A stretch of DNA of 64,000 bases from Alkalidesulfovibrio alkalitolerans DSM 16529. GTDB lineage: Bacteria > Desulfobacterota > Desulfovibrionia > Desulfovibrionales > Desulfovibrionaceae. The translations under genes and the position numbers were made by a program. The notes below the pieces were generated by a model. That model did no database searches, had not been told where the DNA came from, and was given only the letters and a program-made list of their open reading frames with translations. Positions 45,261 through 53,821 of the stretch are shown in pieces; the first letter of the stretch is position 1, and each line of letters begins with the position of its first letter. The stretch is from positions 62,001 to 126,000 of the forward strand of contig NZ_ATHI01000031.1 of assembly GCF_000422245.1 (NCBI RefSeq), given 5' to 3'.

Positions 45261-45971
45261 ATGAAACGAAATCTGAGTCTCATTGTCATTTTCGCAGTGA
45301 CATTTATGGGAGCCTTGTCGGTGGGCGCATTCATGTACCAGGGGCCCACAGGAACACTCAGCCCCATTGTCGCCGGGCTTGAGATGGCCAAAGGGTTTTT
45401 CGGCGAGGGCAGGAGCGGAGGATTGGGCAGTGGGATCGCCACGCGTGGTCATGACGAGGGTTCCGGTCCTGCTCCCCGTGCGTCCCGCGGTTCATACTGG
45501 GCCATGGGCCTGGGGTCGCTCGATGTGGCCTTTCCCGGATCGGTCGCGGGTCTGAACCACGACAGCTTCCTGGGCGGCCACGGCTTCGGACTTCCCGGGG
45601 GGCACTCCGGGGCTCCGTGGCAACAGGGCTTTTCGGGAAAGAATTGGATATCGCCCACGTACCCCGGCGGATCGTCGAGAGGCGTTGGCGGCTTTGGCGG
45701 TGGTTCCGGCGGTGGTTCCGGCGGACTTGGCGGAACAGTCGTTGCCCCTTGGCATCCCGAAATTCAAACTCCCCCTCCCGTCAGTCTCGTGGAATTGCCG
45801 TGGGTTGTGCAGCCCGGTGACGGTGATGACAACGGCTTGATCAGCAATCCGGACGACCAAAAAGGTGGAGATGCCCCGGTACACGCCCCTGAGCCGTCAT
45901 CACTTCTACTGTGTGGAACCGCGTTGGCCGTGTTCACACGCCGGATGATCAAAAAACGTTCAGTACGCTAA
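45261..45971 (+). CDS. PEP-CTERM sorting-domain protein, Gly-rich
   Basis: This 236-residue exported protein has an N-terminal signal peptide (LSLIVIFAVTFMGALSVGA), a low-complexity Gly/Ser/His/Pro-rich middle (GGFGGGSGGGSGGLGG near residues 147-165), and a complete C-terminal sorting tail: APEPSS near residue 210, a hydrophobic helix LLLCGTALAVF and the basic end RRMIKKRSVR. It should be cut and attached by the exosortase at 40158-40991. It has its own sigma-54 promoter and a strong GGAG site. The central part matches no family I recognise; it probably becomes a glycosylated surface or matrix protein. Confidence 0.88.
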   Translation: MKRNLSLIVIFAVTFMGALSVGAFMYQGPTGTLSPIVAGLEMAKGFFGEGRSGGLGSGIATRGHDEGSGPAPRASRGSYWAMGLGSLDVAFPGSVAGLNHDSFLGGHGFGLPGGHSGAPWQQGFSGKNWISPTYPGGSSRGVGGFGGGSGGGSGGLGGTVVAPWHPEIQTPPPVSLVELPWVVQPGDGDDNGLISNPDDQKGGDAPVHAPEPSSLLLCGTALAVFTRRMIKKRSVR

Positions 45972-45993
45972 CCATCTGCATTACGGCAGATCG

Positions 45994-46032
45994 CAGCACC
46001 CCAAAGGCGTGGGAAATGCCTTTGGGGTGCTG
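45994..46032 (+). terminator. Strong hairpin after PEP-CTERM gene
   Basis: A perfect 15-base inverted repeat (arms 45994-46008 and 46018-46032) with a 9-base loop lies 23 bases after the stop codon. No strong T-run follows, so it is either a weak intrinsic terminator or a 3' stabiliser. Confidence 0.65.
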
Positions 46033-46067
46033 TTGACTTATAATAGAGTGCGTCACGGGAGCGCCAT

Positions 46068-46098
46068 AAAAACCGGCCGCCTTGAAGCGAGGCGGCCG
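46068..46098 (-). terminator. Rho-independent terminator of the PilZ gene
   Basis: Read on the minus strand, a 9-base G/C stem (arms 46090-46098 and 46074-46082) with a 7-base loop is followed by GG and a T-run at 46067-46071. It lies about 115 bases after the stop of the leftward PilZ gene. Confidence 0.7.
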
Positions 46099-46213
46099 TA
46101 GCGTTTGCGGGGATGGCGTTCGGAATGCGTGTAAAGAATGTCAGAACATGGCGTCGCCGGATTTTACACTTCGCAGGATCGTCACAGTTTAGAATGCCTT
46201 CGATCATGAATGA

Positions 46214-46699
46214 TTACATTAGATATCGCTGCATAAGCGAATGGCTTCCGGGGTCTGTCTTTGTGAAGCGGACACCGATCAGGAACTCGTTTTGCTTTTC
46301 TTCAATGCGGCAGGGCGCACATTTGAACGTGGCCGGAACACCGGCGTCGGTGAACGAAAAGAGAACTTCAAATTCGTCTTCTGGGGCACAACATTTGCCG
46401 ATTATGTCTTGAAGATTTTTCTTTTCCACTTGCAGGCACATTCCGGAAAGAGACATGTTGACGATTTTTGCGACCCTGTACCATCCAGCATTTTTGTCCC
46501 GGTCCTTGATGTACATGACTGCCGGCAAGGCAATACACTCTCTGCGAAAAAGCCGTCTTTCCTCCGCCGAGAGATGCTGGAGGTTGGTGGTGTTTATAAA
46601 CTTCTCTATGATGCTTTCCGCAAGGGATTCGATGGTCTCCCCAGATTTCCTCGCAAGCACGTCAAGCGCCATGTAGGTAGAGTGACCGACCTCGATCAT
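46214..46699 (-). CDS. PilZ-domain protein with N-terminal ribbon-helix-helix-like segment
   Basis: This predicted c-di-GMP receptor has a PilZ domain in its C-terminal two-thirds: the RxxxR element lies at residues 48-53 (RRLFRR) and the second motif NMSLSG at 81-86, with the usual spacing. Residues 1-36 (MIEVGHSTYMALDVLARKSG, then ETIESLAESIIEKF) have the strand-helix-turn-helix pattern of ribbon-helix-helix DNA-binding or dimerisation domains. The start is set at the ATG at 46699 because GAGAGG lies seven bases upstream; the longer frame to 46723 has no ribosome site. It is divergent from the NtrC-type regulator at 47048. Confidence 0.82.
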   Translation of the reverse strand: MIEVGHSTYMALDVLARKSGETIESLAESIIEKFINTTNLQHLSAEERRLFRRECIALPAVMYIKDRDKNAGWYRVAKIVNMSLSGMCLQVEKKNLQDIIGKCCAPEDEFEVLFSFTDAGVPATFKCAPCRIEEKQNEFLIGVRFTKTDPGSHSLMQRYLM

Positions 46700-47047
46700 T
46701 TTTTTTCCTCTCTCGCCGTTCATGTCGTCATTTCGAAATAGTTTGCAGGTTTGATCCTCATACGGAACCTATGAAATTATCATGCCAGAAAGAACGCATT
46801 GGGCCAGGAGTATTGGGTTTCATCATTCAGAAAAGAAAGAACTTTTTTGGTTGAATGAAAGGGCGTGAATCCAGTTTGTTTGCAAGGGGACAGAATAAAG
46901 AATCTGGTGTCTTGAAAAAAAAGACATCTAATCAATTTCACCCATGGACAAATTTATCTCATCCGACTACATAATCAGACTTGTCTAGGAGTGGGATGAT
47001 AGGGATTTGATTTCTTGGAATAATTTGTTGCATAAGGCATTGCCGTT
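46700..47047. other. A/T-rich divergent regulatory region
   Basis: This 348-base gap lies between divergent PilZ and NtrC-type genes and is clearly A/T-richer than most of the window. A possible sigma-70 promoter toward the regulator is TGGACA at 46945 with CATAAT at 46970, but the 19-base spacing is long. No open frame or RNA gene was recognised. Confidence 0.4.
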
Positions 47048-48478
47048 ATGGCGAGTATTCTTCTTGTCGATGACCATGAGGATTTTGGCAATCATTTCGT
47101 CGAGATAGTAACGAAGCTCGGCCATGATTGCATGTACTCCCGCTGTCTTGGCGAAGCGAATCAGATCATTGATTCTGCTTGCTTTGATATCGTTTTTTTG
47201 GATGTCTCTTTGCCGGACGGGAACGGGCTGGATTTCATTTCGCGGGTTTTGAACACCAGTTGCAAGCCGGAGGTGGCCGTTATCTCGGCCAGCGGAGACA
47301 CCGAGTCCGCTTCCCGGGCCCTCCGCGCCGGAGCCTGGGATTATCTTCTCAAACCGATCAAATTCCGTGAATTGCAGACATTCATCGAACGGACGCTGCG
47401 GCTGCGTGATTCGAAGAATCTTTTGCGTAGCAAGGCGCAGTTCGATCGAGGGAGTATTGTCGGCAATAGTCCGCTTTTGGAGCACTGCCTCGACCAGATG
47501 GCGTTGGCGGCGCAAAGCGACGCCAACGTGTTGATCATCGGTGAAACCGGCACGGGCAAAGAGCTTTTCGCACAAGCCATCCACGAAAACAGCCCGCGAT
47601 CGAAAGAAGAATTCATCGTCGTCGATTGCACCAACCTGCCGCGAACCTTGGCGGAAAGCCTTTTATTCGGGCACGAGAAGGGATCTTTCACCGGTGCGCA
47701 CGAGGCTCGAGAAGGCCTTTTCAAGCAGGCGAACGGCGGGGCGATCTTTCTCGATGAAATCGGCGACCTCGATTTGGACATTCAGAAGTCTTTTTTACGG
47801 GTGCTTCAGGAAAAACGCTTCAGACCGATCAGTTCAAAAAAAGAAATCGCAAGCGATTTCAGGGTCATAGCTGCGACAAACAGAGACCGTGAGCATATGA
47901 TCGCGCAAGGGCAGTTCCGAAGTGATCTGTATTACCGCCTGCGGACGCACACTATCTGCCTACCCCCCTTGCGCGAACGCATCTCGGACATCCCGCTGCT
48001 CGTAGAACACTACCTCGATCGCATTCATCGATCCCATCCTGGCGTCCGGAAGCGTGTTTCCAAGGACTACATGGATGTCCTGATGCGCTATGAATGGCCC
48101 GGAAACGTTCGGGAACTCGTGAACGTGATTCAAAGCTCCGTGCAAAACGCCATGACCGAGGAAGTCCTCAATCCGTACCATTTTCCGATCGAAATCAGAA
48201 TGGCGACCCTCTCCCGAAAGATGGAGCGTGCCAGTTGCGACAAAGATGGGTGCAGGAATTTTGAATCGATGATTCCATTGCCGGGAAAGGGGGAACCCCT
48301 GCCCAGCTTCAAGGAAGTCAGGAACGCGGCCATCCAATCACTTGAAAGAATGTATCTTGAGGAGTTGTATAGTGCGTGCAGCGGGTCCATCGAAAAGGCG
48401 TGCAAAATATCCAAGCTGTCTCGGGCACGTCTGTATGAAATTTTGCAGAAGCATAATTTTAGCCTGAAAAGGAAATGA
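47048..48478 (+). CDS. Orphan NtrC-type sigma-54 response regulator
   Basis: The receiver domain has ILLVDDHEDF and the phosphorylated Asp in IVFLDVSLPDG. The AAA+ domain has Walker A IGETGTGKE, the sigma-54 loop HEKGSFTGAHE (GSFTGA, a mild variant of GAFTGA), Walker B AIFLDEIGDLD and RSDLYYRL. The C-terminal Fis-type helix-turn-helix is GSIEKACKISKLSRARLYEI. No histidine kinase lies beside it, so its partner is elsewhere or it is a cross-talk target. It is flanked by two PilZ genes transcribed on the other strand, and its stop lies just 1 base from the end of the downstream convergent gene. Targets are unknown. Confidence 0.9.
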   Translation: MASILLVDDHEDFGNHFVEIVTKLGHDCMYSRCLGEANQIIDSACFDIVFLDVSLPDGNGLDFISRVLNTSCKPEVAVISASGDTESASRALRAGAWDYLLKPIKFRELQTFIERTLRLRDSKNLLRSKAQFDRGSIVGNSPLLEHCLDQMALAAQSDANVLIIGETGTGKELFAQAIHENSPRSKEEFIVVDCTNLPRTLAESLLFGHEKGSFTGAHEAREGLFKQANGGAIFLDEIGDLDLDIQKSFLRVLQEKRFRPISSKKEIASDFRVIAATNRDREHMIAQGQFRSDLYYRLRTHTICLPPLRERISDIPLLVEHYLDRIHRSHPGVRKRVSKDYMDVLMRYEWPGNVRELVNVIQSSVQNAMTEEVLNPYHFPIEIRMATLSRKMERASCDKDGCRNFESMIPLPGKGEPLPSFKEVRNAAIQSLERMYLEELYSACSGSIEKACKISKLSRARLYEILQKHNFSLKRK

Positions 48479-48479
48479 T

Positions 48480-49049
48480 CTAGTTCACCTCCTTGATGAA
48501 CGAAAGATCGTCAAGGTTCATTTTGCTGTATTTTCCTGCGATGCACAGGTGGTCGAGGTACTCCAGCCGACATACGGTGCAATCCGCCGTGACTATTCGG
48601 CTGTTGATGTTTTCGAGAAAGACGATCTCGAAGCTCCTTGCCAGACTCAGATTCTCATAGAAATTCCCCATGTCCGGTTCAAGTTGGATGCGTATCCCCC
48701 CAAGGGAGATGTCCGTAACCTTCCCTTTGTAGAACGCCCTTCCTCCGTGGGTCATCTCGATGTTCACCACAGCCGGAAATGAGACGCTGCACCGTTTGTG
48801 CTGCCTCTTGTCGTACGGTGAAAGCGCGCTGCCTTGGGTATTGCATTGGGATCTCTCGTGGGAGTCAAGCAATCTGGAGATGATGTCGTTGATGTCGGTG
48901 CGCTCGCTTTTGGCAAGGAAATCGAGCCGGGCGTAAACCTCGCGTCGGATGGACACGCGCGCGTCGCCTCCTATCCCGCTGTTGTCGACCGCGACGCGTT
49001 CGGTGGAAGGTCGATCAGAAGCGAGAGAATTTTGGTTTTTAACTTGCAT
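48480..49049 (-). CDS. PilZ-domain protein with N-terminal ribbon-helix-helix domain
   Basis: This 189-residue protein has a clear ribbon-helix-helix pattern at residues ~30-65 (ARVSIRREVYARLDFLAKSE, then RTDINDIISRLLD) and a PilZ domain at ~80-185 with RQHKR at 82-86 and DISLGG at 113-118. It should bind c-di-GMP and could bind DNA. The first ~28 residues are polar and unstructured. No strong ribosome site precedes the ATG at 49049, so the start may lie further in. It is convergent with the NtrC-type gene, with a 1-base gap. Confidence 0.82.
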   Translation of the reverse strand: MQVKNQNSLASDRPSTERVAVDNSGIGGDARVSIRREVYARLDFLAKSERTDINDIISRLLDSHERSQCNTQGSALSPYDKRQHKRCSVSFPAVVNIEMTHGGRAFYKGKVTDISLGGIRIQLEPDMGNFYENLSLARSFEIVFLENINSRIVTADCTVCRLEYLDHLCIAGKYSKMNLDDLSFIKEVN

Positions 49050-49367
49050 GATGGGAAAGCAGCTATTTCCATGCCAACGCGGCTGTGGAAACCGGCTACA
49101 GGCGATCTTTTTCTGTGATCCCCATTGTCCTCGAAGGAAAACGTAGGGAAGAATGTCGGGCTTTTCCAGACAGGCGATGAAAAGATCGGGATACGCTCTG
49201 GAGTGAGTTTAATCCGATGGAAATTGATAAAAATAGCGTGGCTTGTGGTGAATATCCATCTATTTCGATTGGTTATCTTGGCGTCCGTGATCTCCGGACT
49301 GTTCCGTGCCAACAGGACGCAAAAAGCACGGAGCTATTGAAATCTACTGAATGACGCAGGTTGAATC
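49050..49367. other. Intergenic gap before the GGDEF gene
   Basis: This 318-base, fairly A/T-rich stretch separates the divergent PilZ and GGDEF genes. I see no c-di-GMP riboswitch core, no strong promoter and no convincing small gene; a TTG-started 71-codon frame at 49125 has no ribosome site. Confidence 0.4.
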
Positions 49368-50609
49368 ATGCCGAGATTGAGTAAGGTGGATAAGGGCGGG
49401 GTGTGTCTGACGTCCACTCCACGGATTGCCAGCGATGCGACTGTCCGCGAAGGATTGTTCATGGTTTCCAAGGCGCCGGGAAGGATGCTTGTCGTTCAGG
49501 AGCAGGGACGTCCAGCCGGAGTGCTGACTGACGCCCAGCTTGCCAGTTTGATTGAACGTGGCTGCAACCTCTGGGAGGTCAAGGTCAAGGACGTGATGCG
49601 GCCGCTTTCTTCAGTATCGGCTGTCGAGGCACCACCTGAAGAAGAGAGGGCGCGACCTGCCCACCCTGCGGGCCGGGAGGACGTGTGCGACCTGGGGCCA
49701 TCCCGCACCGGGAGAGGAATGGTGGTCCACAATTCGGCGCGGCAGGCTGCGGCGATTGGATTCAGCACAGCGTCCCTTCTCGACGAACTCTCGGATGTGG
49801 GAGTCATAGCGACAAGCGCAGAGGGCATTCTCCTGTATTACAACAGATCTGCGGAAACTATGGTGCCCGAGCTATCCAATGCTTGTGCCGGTGAACCGCT
49901 GGATGTTTCGACCTTGTGGAGGGCCGTGGGAAACGATGAAGCGCAGGCAGGCCATTCAGGCATTGGGGTAGGCAAGGGGACCAGTTCGATTGTGGTGCGC
50001 GGGGCTGATGGGAACACGATTTATCTGCGCGTGAACAGCATTTGCGGGATGCATGTTGATGGTTCTCTTGTTGATGTCTATTGCCTGACAGATGTAACAG
50101 AGATTTTCATGAAGGTAAGCTGTGTCGAAAAGGCGGCATTGTATGATAGCCTTACGAATCTCCCGAACAGGTCCATGTTCGTCGAAAGGCTGCATCGTGA
50201 GATAAAAAGGTCAAAGCGGTATGGAAAGAATTTCACCGTTCTTGTCCTTGATCTTGATAATTTCAAGGATATAAACGACAGACACGGTCATCTTTTCGGA
50301 GATTCCTGCCTGAGAACGTTCTCAAAGAAGCTTTCGGAAATATTTCGTGAGTCTGATACTGTCGCAAGAATAGGTGGAGATGAGTTTACGATAATTCTCC
50401 CTGAGATAACAGATATGGACTCATGCAAATACGTCGTCGAAAAGATCATGGATAAATTCGACGCACCTGTCGAGGTGGGTGGGGTGAGCATTCTTTTTCG
50501 CGCAAGCGTTGGTTGTGCGATATTCCCCATGGACGGTGATACGTATGAGACTCTTTTTTCTGTCGCTGATGCCCGTATGTATTCTATGAAGAGAAGTAAT
50601 AAATCCTAG
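49368..50609 (+). CDS. CBS-PAS-GGDEF diguanylate cyclase
   Basis: This enzyme should make c-di-GMP from two GTP. Residues ~15-90 resemble a CBS domain (MLVVQEQGRPAGVLTDAQLA, then VKVKDVMRPLSSV). Residues ~135-250 resemble a PAS domain (VGVIATSAEGILLYYNRSAE). The C-terminal GGDEF domain has an intact active site at 336-340 and an intact RxxD inhibitory site (RESD, 327-330), so it should be active and product-inhibited. No membrane segment is visible, so it is cytosolic. It is next to two PilZ receptors, suggesting a local c-di-GMP circuit. Confidence 0.9.
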   Translation: MPRLSKVDKGGVCLTSTPRIASDATVREGLFMVSKAPGRMLVVQEQGRPAGVLTDAQLASLIERGCNLWEVKVKDVMRPLSSVSAVEAPPEEERARPAHPAGREDVCDLGPSRTGRGMVVHNSARQAAAIGFSTASLLDELSDVGVIATSAEGILLYYNRSAETMVPELSNACAGEPLDVSTLWRAVGNDEAQAGHSGIGVGKGTSSIVVRGADGNTIYLRVNSICGMHVDGSLVDVYCLTDVTEIFMKVSCVEKAALYDSLTNLPNRSMFVERLHREIKRSKRYGKNFTVLVLDLDNFKDINDRHGHLFGDSCLRTFSKKLSEIFRESDTVARIGGDEFTIILPEITDMDSCKYVVEKIMDKFDAPVEVGGVSILFRASVGCAIFPMDGDTYETLFSVADARMYSMKRSNKS

Positions 50610-50755
50610 GTTGATTCCGTCTCGATGAAATGAATTTTTTTTGGAGGCGGCTGTTTAGCATTTTGCGTTCACGCGCCGGACGGGTGTGGCAGTTCCCCCT
50701 TGCAATTCGGCCCAGGCAGGCTATTGTTTCCGATCGGAATTCCTCGGGGGCACGA

Positions 50756-52897
50756 ATGAAGGGCGCGCAGATCGTTCACCGTCGGTTGACGCTGACCATG
50801 GCCGCGATGGTCGCATCCGTGTCGCTTGCCGCCGCGCTGTTCGTCGCGCCCGGGGCGCGGGCGGATGTCTTGTCCGTGGATCACGAGCTTTCTGTTCGTC
50901 TTTTCCCCGATCAAAGACGTCTTGAGGCCGTGGCCGAACTGCTTTTGAGGCTTGAGGACGAGCATGTCGTTCTGGCCCGGCTCGCGCGTCAGGCTGAAGT
51001 GCGCGAGGTTCTGATCGACGGCAGGCGGGTGAGCCATTCTCTGCGCAACGGCGTTCTGGCCGTGACCGTTCCGGGCGAGAAGCGAACTGGGCTTATCAGA
51101 ATGCGCGTGACCTACGCCGCCCGCTTCGACGATCCGTTTGAGGAGCGGCCGCTCTCCATGGACAACCCCGGGCAGGGTGTGCAGGGTGCGATCGTTTCCC
51201 ATGGCGCGTTTCTACTTGCGGGATCTGGTTGGTATCCGGAGGTGGAGGCCGAATCGCGCGTCTTCCGCATCGAAGTGCGCGCCCCACGCGGCATGTACGC
51301 CGTCACCCAAGGAGCCCTCGTCGGTCACGAGGACCAAGGCGGGGAGAGCGTCTCCCGCTGGGAGGCGTCGCGCCCCGTGGGCGGCCTAGCGCTCGCGGCC
51401 GGGCGCTACACGGTTGGGCGCGTGCGCAGCGGGCAGATCGATGTCCTGGCGTACTTCACGGCTGAGAACCGTGACCTCATGGAACGCTACCTCGACGCCT
51501 CGGGACGGCATCTCGAACTCTATGAGGATCTTTTCGGTCCCTATCCCTTCGAGAAGTTCGCAGTGGTCGAAAATTTTTTCCCCACCGGTTACGGCTTCCC
51601 ATCCTTCACCGTCCTGGGTGGGGCTGTGCTCAGACTGCCATTCATCCCGGACACGAGCCTGATGCATGAGATCGCGCACTGCTGGTGGGGCAATGGGGTG
51701 CTCGTGGACATGGCCCAGGGCAACTGGAGCGAGGGGTTGGCCACCTATGTGGCCGACTATCTGGCCAGGGAGCGTGAATCGCCCGAGGCCGGACGCGAGT
51801 ATCGTTTGGGCGTCCTGCGCGATTACGCGACCCTGGCCGCGGGAGAGCGAGATTTTCCGCTTTCCGCGTTCGTTTCGCGCACTTCGCCCGCTTCCCAGGT
51901 CGTCGGTTACGGCAAAGGCATGTTCGTCTTTCACATGGTGCGTCGCCACATCGGCGACGAAGCATTCTGGGAGGCGCTTCGCCTCGTGGCGCGCGAGCGC
52001 ATGTTCAGGACCGCGACTTGGGATGATTTCCGGGAGGCGTTCTGCCGCATTTCAGGCTGGGACGAGGCCAGAAGTCGGGCTTTTTTCGCACAGTGGATCG
52101 ACCGCGCGGGAGCGCCCGGACTTTCGCTTGTTTCGGGCGGGTACTCGTCCGAGGGAGAGGGTTTTGCCGTCCGGGCCGAGATTGTGCAGGGGCGGCCGAC
52201 CTATTCCTTAAGCCTGCCCGTGGCGGTCGAGACCAAAGCGGGGCGCACGGAGAAAGTCGTCGCCATGCAGGGCGAGAAGAGCCGGGTCGCGATCACGACA
52301 GTCGATCGTCCGGTGCGGCTGCTTGTCGACCCCGGGGCCGACGTCTTCAAATTGCTTTCGGCCGATGAGATACCGCCCACGGTCAACAGCGTTCGTGGGG
52401 CCCGACGGCTGGTGACGATTATGGGCCGATCCCTTCCGGATGGCTGGCGAGATGTCTGCGACACGCTTTTGGCGGCGCTTGGCCGTAGCGCGCAGCCGCC
52501 CATACGCGAGGATCAGGCGGACGCCTATCTTGGCCGGGGGGAGAATGTGTTGTTCTGCGGCGCTCCCGAGACGGCCGCGTGGCGCGCACGGCTTTCGCGG
52601 CTGCCCAAGGGACTATCGGTCTTTGCGTCGGGCTTCGAGGTTGAAGGCCTCGGCGCCGGGCGCGCAGCCGACACGCTCTTTGCGGTGTTTCCGGGACCGG
52701 ATCGCGATGGCACGTTCACCGCAGGCCTCTTCGTGACCAGGGAGGCTAAGGAGCAGGACGTGGTCGAGGCCGTGCGCCGCATCCCGCACTATGGCAAGTC
52801 AGGCTATGTGGCCTTCGGCGGCGGCGTGAACGTTTTCAAGGGAACTTTCGAACCAAAGGCATCTCCGCTTGTAGTCGAGTTCGAGGATGTCCCATGA
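50756..52897 (+). CDS. Exported M1-like (gluzincin) metallopeptidase
   Basis: A signal peptide (MAAMVASVSLAAALFVAPGA, ending ARA) precedes a beta-rich N-terminal domain and a gluzincin catalytic domain. The zinc motif is HEIAH at 304-308, and the third ligand Glu lies in GNWSEGLATY about 18 residues on. The C-terminal ~250 residues after the catalytic domain have no clear motif. The frame is open to 50630, but the ATG at 50756 gives a proper signal peptide. It acts in the periplasm or at the surface. It overlaps the ChaN-like gene by 4 bases, so they form an operon. Confidence 0.82.
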   Translation: MKGAQIVHRRLTLTMAAMVASVSLAAALFVAPGARADVLSVDHELSVRLFPDQRRLEAVAELLLRLEDEHVVLARLARQAEVREVLIDGRRVSHSLRNGVLAVTVPGEKRTGLIRMRVTYAARFDDPFEERPLSMDNPGQGVQGAIVSHGAFLLAGSGWYPEVEAESRVFRIEVRAPRGMYAVTQGALVGHEDQGGESVSRWEASRPVGGLALAAGRYTVGRVRSGQIDVLAYFTAENRDLMERYLDASGRHLELYEDLFGPYPFEKFAVVENFFPTGYGFPSFTVLGGAVLRLPFIPDTSLMHEIAHCWWGNGVLVDMAQGNWSEGLATYVADYLARERESPEAGREYRLGVLRDYATLAAGERDFPLSAFVSRTSPASQVVGYGKGMFVFHMVRRHIGDEAFWEALRLVARERMFRTATWDDFREAFCRISGWDEARSRAFFAQWIDRAGAPGLSLVSGGYSSEGEGFAVRAEIVQGRPTYSLSLPVAVETKAGRTEKVVAMQGEKSRVAITTVDRPVRLLVDPGADVFKLLSADEIPPTVNSVRGARRLVTIMGRSLPDGWRDVCDTLLAALGRSAQPPIREDQADAYLGRGENVLFCGAPETAAWRARLSRLPKGLSVFASGFEVEGLGAGRAADTLFAVFPGPDRDGTFTAGLFVTREAKEQDVVEAVRRIPHYGKSGYVAFGGGVNVFKGTFEPKASPLVVEFEDVP

Positions 52898-53739
52898 AAA
52901 ACGTGTTTTGCATCATGGCGCTCGTCGCGACCCTGTTGACTCCGGCCTGTGGAGGAAACGCCCTCGGCCTGTGGGACGTGACCGCGAAGCGCACGATTAC
53001 CCTGGACGAAGGGGCGGGGGTGCTGGTGCAGGCGGACCTCGTCTATCTCGGAGAAAGCCATGACGTCGCGGCGCATCACGCGGCCCAACTCGCGATCATC
53101 GCGGCCATGGCCAAGGTCAAGCCGGATTTGGCCGTGGGGATAGAGATGTTCCCCCATCATGACCAGGATGTTCTGGACGCCTGGGTCGGTGGTTCCCTGG
53201 ACGAGGGGGCCTTGCGCGCGGCTTTTGCCCGGAACTGGGGCATGGCTTTCGAGTTGTATCGCGACATCTTCGTCTTTTGTCGCGAGCGGCGCATCCCCAT
53301 GGTCGCGCTCAACGCCCCGCGCGAAATCGTGCGCCAGGTGGCACGCGGAGGTTTCGCTTCGCTTACGCCGGAGCAGATCGGCGAGCTGCCGCCCGTGGCC
53401 TGTGTGGTGGACCCTGCCTACGAGGCTTTTCTGCGGCGCATGTTCGGTGGACATCACCACGGCCACGCCTCGTCCTTCGCTCATTTCTGCGAGGCCCAGG
53501 TGGTCTGGGACACGGCCATGGCCTATTACGCCGTACACTTCCTGGCCGAGCGGCCGAACACCGTCATGGCCGTGCTCTGCGGCCAGATTCATGCCTGGCG
53601 GCCTGCCATGCCCTCGCGGGCTGAATCCCTGGCCCCGGGCATCCGGCAACTCATCGTGCTGCCGCGCGCGATGGGAACGGTAGACGAGAACACCGTGACG
53701 CCCCAGGACGCCGACTATCTGATCCTGGGGTTGGAGTAG
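52894..53739 (+). CDS. ChaN-like (DUF399) lipoprotein
   Basis: This 281-residue protein has a short hydrophobic leader with a possible lipid-attached Cys in LLTPACGG. The ChaN-type signature DLVYLGESHDVAAHHAAQLA places a Glu and three His at the haem/iron-binding site, and VLCGQIHAWRP follows near the end. Family members bind haem and are linked to iron uptake. The His-rich FGGHHHGHASSF loop near residue 190 may add metal-binding ability. The coupling to a peptidase suggests haem or iron release from protein, which is inference. Confidence 0.82.
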   Translation: MKNVFCIMALVATLLTPACGGNALGLWDVTAKRTITLDEGAGVLVQADLVYLGESHDVAAHHAAQLAIIAAMAKVKPDLAVGIEMFPHHDQDVLDAWVGGSLDEGALRAAFARNWGMAFELYRDIFVFCRERRIPMVALNAPREIVRQVARGGFASLTPEQIGELPPVACVVDPAYEAFLRRMFGGHHHGHASSFAHFCEAQVVWDTAMAYYAVHFLAERPNTVMAVLCGQIHAWRPAMPSRAESLAPGIRQLIVLPRAMGTVDENTVTPQDADYLILGLE

Positions 53740-53775
53740 GAGTGGAAAAAAGAACGAAAAAGCGGGCCGCACGTC

Positions 53776-53804
53776 TTGCCAATCGCCCGGCATTTGTTTA
53801 TCCA
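53776..53804 (+). promoter_or_regulatory. Candidate sigma-70 promoter of tRNA-Ser
   Basis: TTGCCA at 53776-53781 and TATCCA at 53799-53804 are separated by 17 bases and lie 18 bases before the tRNA. Each hexamer matches the consensus at most positions. Confidence 0.5.
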
Positions 53805-53821
53805 GGGTCTCCTTTTGGCAC

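Noticed and set aside
47015-47031. Sigma-54-like TTGGAATAATTTGTTGC before the NtrC-type gene
   Set aside because: The GG-GC spacing is one base too long and the leader before the ATG would be too short.
49125-49340. 71-codon frame in the gap before the GGDEF gene
   Set aside because: It starts with TTG, lacks a ribosome site and has no recognisable features.
49050-49367. c-di-GMP riboswitch near the PilZ and GGDEF genes
   Set aside because: I looked for the GEMM core on both strands and did not find the required paired elements.
50688-50710. TGGCAG with TTGC before the M1-like peptidase
   Set aside because: The spacing is two bases too long for sigma-54.
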